This document shows, piece after piece, positions 61,394 through 64,000 of a stretch of 64,000 bases of DNA (positions are counted from its first letter, which is position 1; every line of letters starts with the position of its first letter). This stretch comes from an uncultured bacterium (GTDB lineage Bacteria > Actinomycetota > Coriobacteriia > Coriobacteriales > Coriobacteriaceae), in NCBI GenBank assembly GCA_905215525.1, contig CAJMQJ010000009.1:26604-90603 (forward strand), in the 5' to 3' direction. The notes beneath the pieces are model-generated. The model saw only the letters and a program-made list of their open reading frames with translations, searched no databases and was not told where the DNA came from. The position numbers and the translations under genes are program-made.

Positions 61394-61528
61394 CTAAGCC
61401 AGTGCAGCTCGCGTATCAAACAGCGCCTTTGCAATCGCGGCCGTAACCTCGCTCGAGCGGTCGCTCCACGGCATCGATGTCATGACGCTCATGACATAGG
61501 TACAGCCATCGATGTCGATAGCAGGCAT
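61394..61528 (-). pseudogene. C-terminal remnant of a serine hydrolase (beta-lactamase-like)
   Basis: About 45 codons ending CTYVMSVMTSMPWSDRSSE, VTAAIAKALFDTRAALA and a stop resemble the last strand and helix of class A beta-lactamase-like hydrolases. Upstream in the same frame the sequence runs into a palindromic element (61632-61698) and shows no further match. I read it as the stump of a lost gene. The fragment is short and the call is tentative. Confidence 0.4.
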
Positions 61529-61631
61529 TTCTTTCCAAAGATATTCAGTCGCGTTTAAGGTGTCTCTAAACAATAAACAGGCGTTTCTATGCAAAAACAC
61601 CGATTCCGTTGCGCATCTTTGCCCAAAACGC

Positions 61632-61698
61632 AGTTGCGGTGAAATAGTTCCTGTTTGGGCGGCATAAGCCGAAAAACAAGAACTATTCCACCGCAACT
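61632..61698. repeat. Long palindrome, second family, copy 2
   Basis: Arms 61632-61656 and 61674-61698 (25 bases, starting AGTTGCGGTGAAATAG) differ at two positions. Both are A-C oppositions on the + strand and G-U pairs in a minus-strand RNA. Shares AGTTGCGGTGAWATAG ends with 43842-43910. It lies 70 bases after the pflA stop. Confidence 0.8.
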
Positions 61699-61768
61699 TG
61701 ACGGGGCTCTTTAGCAATCAACTAGGTGCCCGGGGGCACTCATTTAAGTCTGTCCCCAATGAGTGCCG

Positions 61769-62587
61769 CTAGCCGATGGCGTTTTTGAGTTCGGCGCGGC
61801 GCTTTTTCATGCCGGCCATGACGGCGTTGCGCAGCTCGGGCATGCGCGCGGTATCCATCTGGGGCACGCCCTCGAGCTTATAGGGAATACCCAGCTGCTC
61901 GTACTTGACGACACCCATCGTGTGATACGGCAGCATTTCCAGGCCCACCACGTTGTGCCATGGAGCGATCAGGCGACCGAGCTTCTCGCATTCCTCCGCC
62001 GTATCGGTGATACCCGGCACCACCACGTGGCGAATAACAACCTTAATCTTGCGACGGGCAAGCTCATCGCCAAACGTCAGGATGCGCGCAGGATCGCAAC
62101 CGGTCAGCTTTTTATGCTCAACCGGATCGGCATGCTTGATGTCGAGCAGCACCATATCGGTCTCGTTGAGAACAGCATCGAACTTCTCCGGATGCTTGGG
62201 ATCAAATGCATAGCCACAGCTGTCTAGGCAGGTGTGTACGCGGCCATCGGGGTTGTTGTGCATTGCACGGAACAGGTCGGCCAAAAACTCGGGCTGCAGG
62301 AGCGGTTCGCCGCCCGAAACGGTAATGCCGCCGCTACGGTAGAACTCATGGTTGCTCTGGAACTCGTCTATGAGATGCTCGACGGTCACCATCGTGCCGC
62401 CGTTAACAGACCAGGTATCGGGATTGTGACAATACGCACAACGCATGGGGCAACCCTGAACAAACACTACAAAGCGGATGCCGGGACCGTCGACCGTTCC
62501 CATCGTCTCGATCGAATGCACGCGACCCAGGGCATACGCAGAGTCCTCGGGATGAGCATCCACACCCTCAAGCGTCATCTCAGCCAT
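61769..62587 (-). CDS. pflA: Pyruvate formate-lyase activating enzyme
   Basis: The 272-residue radical SAM enzyme installs the glycyl radical on pyruvate formate-lyase. GTVDGPGIRFVVFVQGCPMR precedes CPMRCAYCHNPDTW (CX3CX2C cluster ligands), then ITVSGGEPLLQPEF (SAM motif) and VLLDIKHADPVEHKKLTG. No pflB gene is in the window, so it acts in trans or its partner lies elsewhere. Fits an anaerobic gut organism. Confidence 0.9.
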   Translation of the reverse strand: MAEMTLEGVDAHPEDSAYALGRVHSIETMGTVDGPGIRFVVFVQGCPMRCAYCHNPDTWSVNGGTMVTVEHLIDEFQSNHEFYRSGGITVSGGEPLLQPEFLADLFRAMHNNPDGRVHTCLDSCGYAFDPKHPEKFDAVLNETDMVLLDIKHADPVEHKKLTGCDPARILTFGDELARRKIKVVIRHVVVPGITDTAEECEKLGRLIAPWHNVVGLEMLPYHTMGVVKYEQLGIPYKLEGVPQMDTARMPELRNAVMAGMKKRRAELKNAIG

Positions 62588-62707
62588 TCCCGCAACCTTG
62601 CCTCTCTTTGGTTTTTGTCAATTAAAATGCCAGAGCCATTCTAGCCCATACGCCTGATGGCGAAACGGTTTAGCGGTCAATTTGATCGTCCTATTTGACT
62701 CCACGCA

Positions 62708-62746
62708 AAAGCGGCGGGAAGGTTGTCACAACCCGCTCGCCGCCGA
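62708..62746 (-). terminator. Terminator of the DegV gene
   Basis: On the minus strand GCGGCGAGCGGGTTGT pairs with the following AACCTTCCCGCCGC and CTTTTGC follows. Confidence 0.75.
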
Positions 62747-62774
62747 AGCAATAGAAATCGATAGACGCCAGGCC

Positions 62775-63635
62775 CTACGCCTTAAGTGTAAGCACCGCGC
62801 CAAAGGCGGTCGGGCCGCAGTGGCTCGAGATGACGCCGCCGACCTGAGTCCAGGTAACGTCCTTAAAGCCCAGGTCGTGCGCATAGACTTCCATATCGTC
62901 GCGCAGCTCCTCGGAAAGGCCCACCGAATACGCCAAGCCAATGTGCGAATAGTCGATCTCGCCCTTCTCAACCATGTGATCGATAAAGGCGCGGGCGCAC
63001 TTGAGCATAGAGCCGCGGAACTTCTTGGTGGCCACGAACTTGCCACCCGTCACCTCAATGCAGGGCTTAATCTTGAGCAGATGGGCGCCTAAGAACGCGA
63101 CGTTGGACAAGCGACCGCCCGCCTTAAGGAAGGCAAGGTCGGTAGGAACAAAGCCCAGCAGCACGCGGTCCATGACGGAATTGGTGAAGGCGAAAATCTC
63201 GTCGACGGTGGCATCGGGGTGAGCCTCGATGTATTTGGCGGTCTCGACGACAACAAGCGACTGGCCCACCGAGACAAAGCGCGTGTCCATGGAGAACACG
63301 TAGTCGCGCCCCGCAGCCGCAATCTTCGAGGACTGATGCGAGCAGGTCGTTACCTCGGAATATGCAAGATGCAAAATGGTCGCGTCGGGCTGCTCGGCGT
63401 GAATGCGGTCGTACACATGCGCAAAATCCGCCGGCGAGCAACCGCTGGTCTTGGGCATCACGCCAAACTCGTTGCAGCGCGAGTAAATCTCAAGCGGGTC
63501 GATCGATCCGTCTTCGACGGTCTCGTCACCAATCGTGACATGCATGGGCACGCGCACGATGCCATAGCGCTCGCAGAGCTCCGGCGTCACATCCGAACCA
63601 GACTCAACCACGATTACGTACTTGCCCATTATCAT
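62775..63635 (-). CDS. DegV family fatty-acid-binding protein
   Basis: The 286-residue protein binds fatty acids for the FakA kinase in Gram-positive bacteria. MGKYVIVVESGSDVTPELCE opens the fold, MPKTSGCSPADF is the TS(Q/G)PS-like lipid-head motif, FSMDTRFVSVGQSLVV and AFLKAGGRLSNVAF match the family, and GPTAFGAVL closes it. Two starts are possible (63635 after GATGGG, or 63629). No fakA gene is present nearby. Confidence 0.88.
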   Translation of the reverse strand: MIMGKYVIVVESGSDVTPELCERYGIVRVPMHVTIGDETVEDGSIDPLEIYSRCNEFGVMPKTSGCSPADFAHVYDRIHAEQPDATILHLAYSEVTTCSHQSSKIAAAGRDYVFSMDTRFVSVGQSLVVVETAKYIEAHPDATVDEIFAFTNSVMDRVLLGFVPTDLAFLKAGGRLSNVAFLGAHLLKIKPCIEVTGGKFVATKKFRGSMLKCARAFIDHMVEKGEIDYSHIGLAYSVGLSEELRDDMEVYAHDLGFKDVTWTQVGGVISSHCGPTAFGAVLTLKA

Positions 63636-63818
63636 CACAACCCATCTCGACGTTGGCTTTTGAATATGTGACGCACGTCCGCCGTCCTGCTGCAGAACGG
63701 CCTCCAAGCGCCAAAGAGACGCCGCCCCTTGCACACAACAAAGGACAGCGTCTCCCTGGAAAACTCCGTGCTTATCTGAGATTCTACACGGTTTATTAAG
63801 GAGTGTTACTTATTCCGC

Positions 63819-63848
63819 AAACGGTAGCTATACGCGATAAACGGTAGC
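63819..63848. promoter_or_regulatory. Paired AAACGGTAGC direct repeats
   Basis: AAACGGTAGC occurs at 63819-63828 and 63839-63848, 20 bases apart (two helical turns), about 185 bases upstream of the DegV start. The reverse complement GCTACCGT resembles GCTACCGGT upstream of the membrane XRE gene. Operator function is a guess. Confidence 0.3.
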
Positions 63849-63928
63849 AAGCAAGAATCCAGAACGCTCAACCCATTAGGAGAGTTCCGCCTAAAGGGTG
63901 ACTACACAGGACCCCGCCGGGGCTGTTT

Positions 63929-64000
63929 GGGCTACCTCCCAAAATATTCCGCAGGACGCAAGAAGCCCTCGCCGCACGAAGTGCGCAGCGAGGGCTTCTT
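63929..64000 (-). ncRNA. Composite hairpin element, copy D (cut by the window edge)
   Basis: The 5' half is present: outer arm GGGCTACCTCCCAAAAT (63929-63945), then TATTCCGCA (63945-63953) and GGAC, an inner AGAAGCCCTCGC stem with its complement, and a CGCAC-GAA-GTGCG tip. The second half, expected to contain GTCC-GAGGACG and ATTTTGGGAGGTAGCCC, lies past 64000. The outer arm resembles the middle stem of copy A. Confidence 0.55.

Overview
The window is about 64 kb of high-GC bacterial chromosome with densely packed genes on both strands. The gene content points to a Gram-positive gut actinobacterium of the class Coriobacteriia, most likely Collinsella or a close relative. That assignment is an inference from gene content, codon use and the style of the intergenic hairpins; no rRNA is present to confirm it. 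I see no tRNA, rRNA, CRISPR array, insertion sequence or prophage.

Layout. 1-7.2 kb is accessory: a tandem set of unrecognised modular paralogues built from two related modules, a tiny membrane-peptide gene on the other strand, a decayed McrB-like fragment and an AT-richer PD-(D/E)XK nuclease gene. 7.2-14.6 kb holds rtcB with a P-loop-lacking RecA-fold protein, a WYL regulator followed by a UvrD-type helicase-nuclease, and a HAD phosphatase whose start site lies inside a 22-bp perfect hairpin. 14.7-22.4 kb holds a TetR/MFS pair with two operators, amtB-glnB, a type IV ABC-like membrane protein with an HD hydrolase, and a DXS-like enzyme. 22.4-27.2 kb is a polar amino-acid ABC importer (lipoprotein, two permeases, ATPase) followed by a class I amidotransferase-type hydrolase, preceded by an array of inverted repeats. 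27.3-30.8 kb is an ABC exporter and an XRE/DUF2975 pair.

30.9-42.5 kb carries a phosphorelay (HPt plus GGDEF-REC-HD-GYP), an alpha/beta hydrolase, a radical SAM protein, a SEC-C methionine aminopeptidase, a 2-hydroxyacid dehydrogenase, a RelB-like/PIN toxin-antitoxin pair, an M18 aminopeptidase, a membrane-anchored choloylglycine-hydrolase-like enzyme and a phosphofructokinase. 42.8-53.9 kb carries a membrane XRE regulator, a MacB/FtsX exporter, a GyrI-like gene behind a LexA-type palindrome, a ClC channel, an AIM24 protein, a two-component system and an alkyltransferase. 54.3-59.7 kb is the aspartate-to-threonine pathway: asd and lysC on one strand, thrC and thrB diverging on the other. 59.9-63.7 kb holds engB, mtnN, a serine-hydrolase remnant, pflA and a DegV protein.

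The most unusual content is between the genes. Many gene ends carry long, nested, nearly perfect hairpins. Four of them (after pfk, asd and thrB, and one cut by the right edge), plus one variant, share an internal loop with conserved CGTCCTC and TGCGGA strands, next to a short helix whose sequence differs in every copy while its pairing is kept. This looks like a conserved structured RNA or palindromic element. Further repeat families include a hairpin of about 40 bp abutting stop codons, a second long palindrome family starting AGTTGCGGTG, a three-unit array upstream of the amino-acid importer, and a tandem hairpin repeat with a 52-53 bp period near asd.
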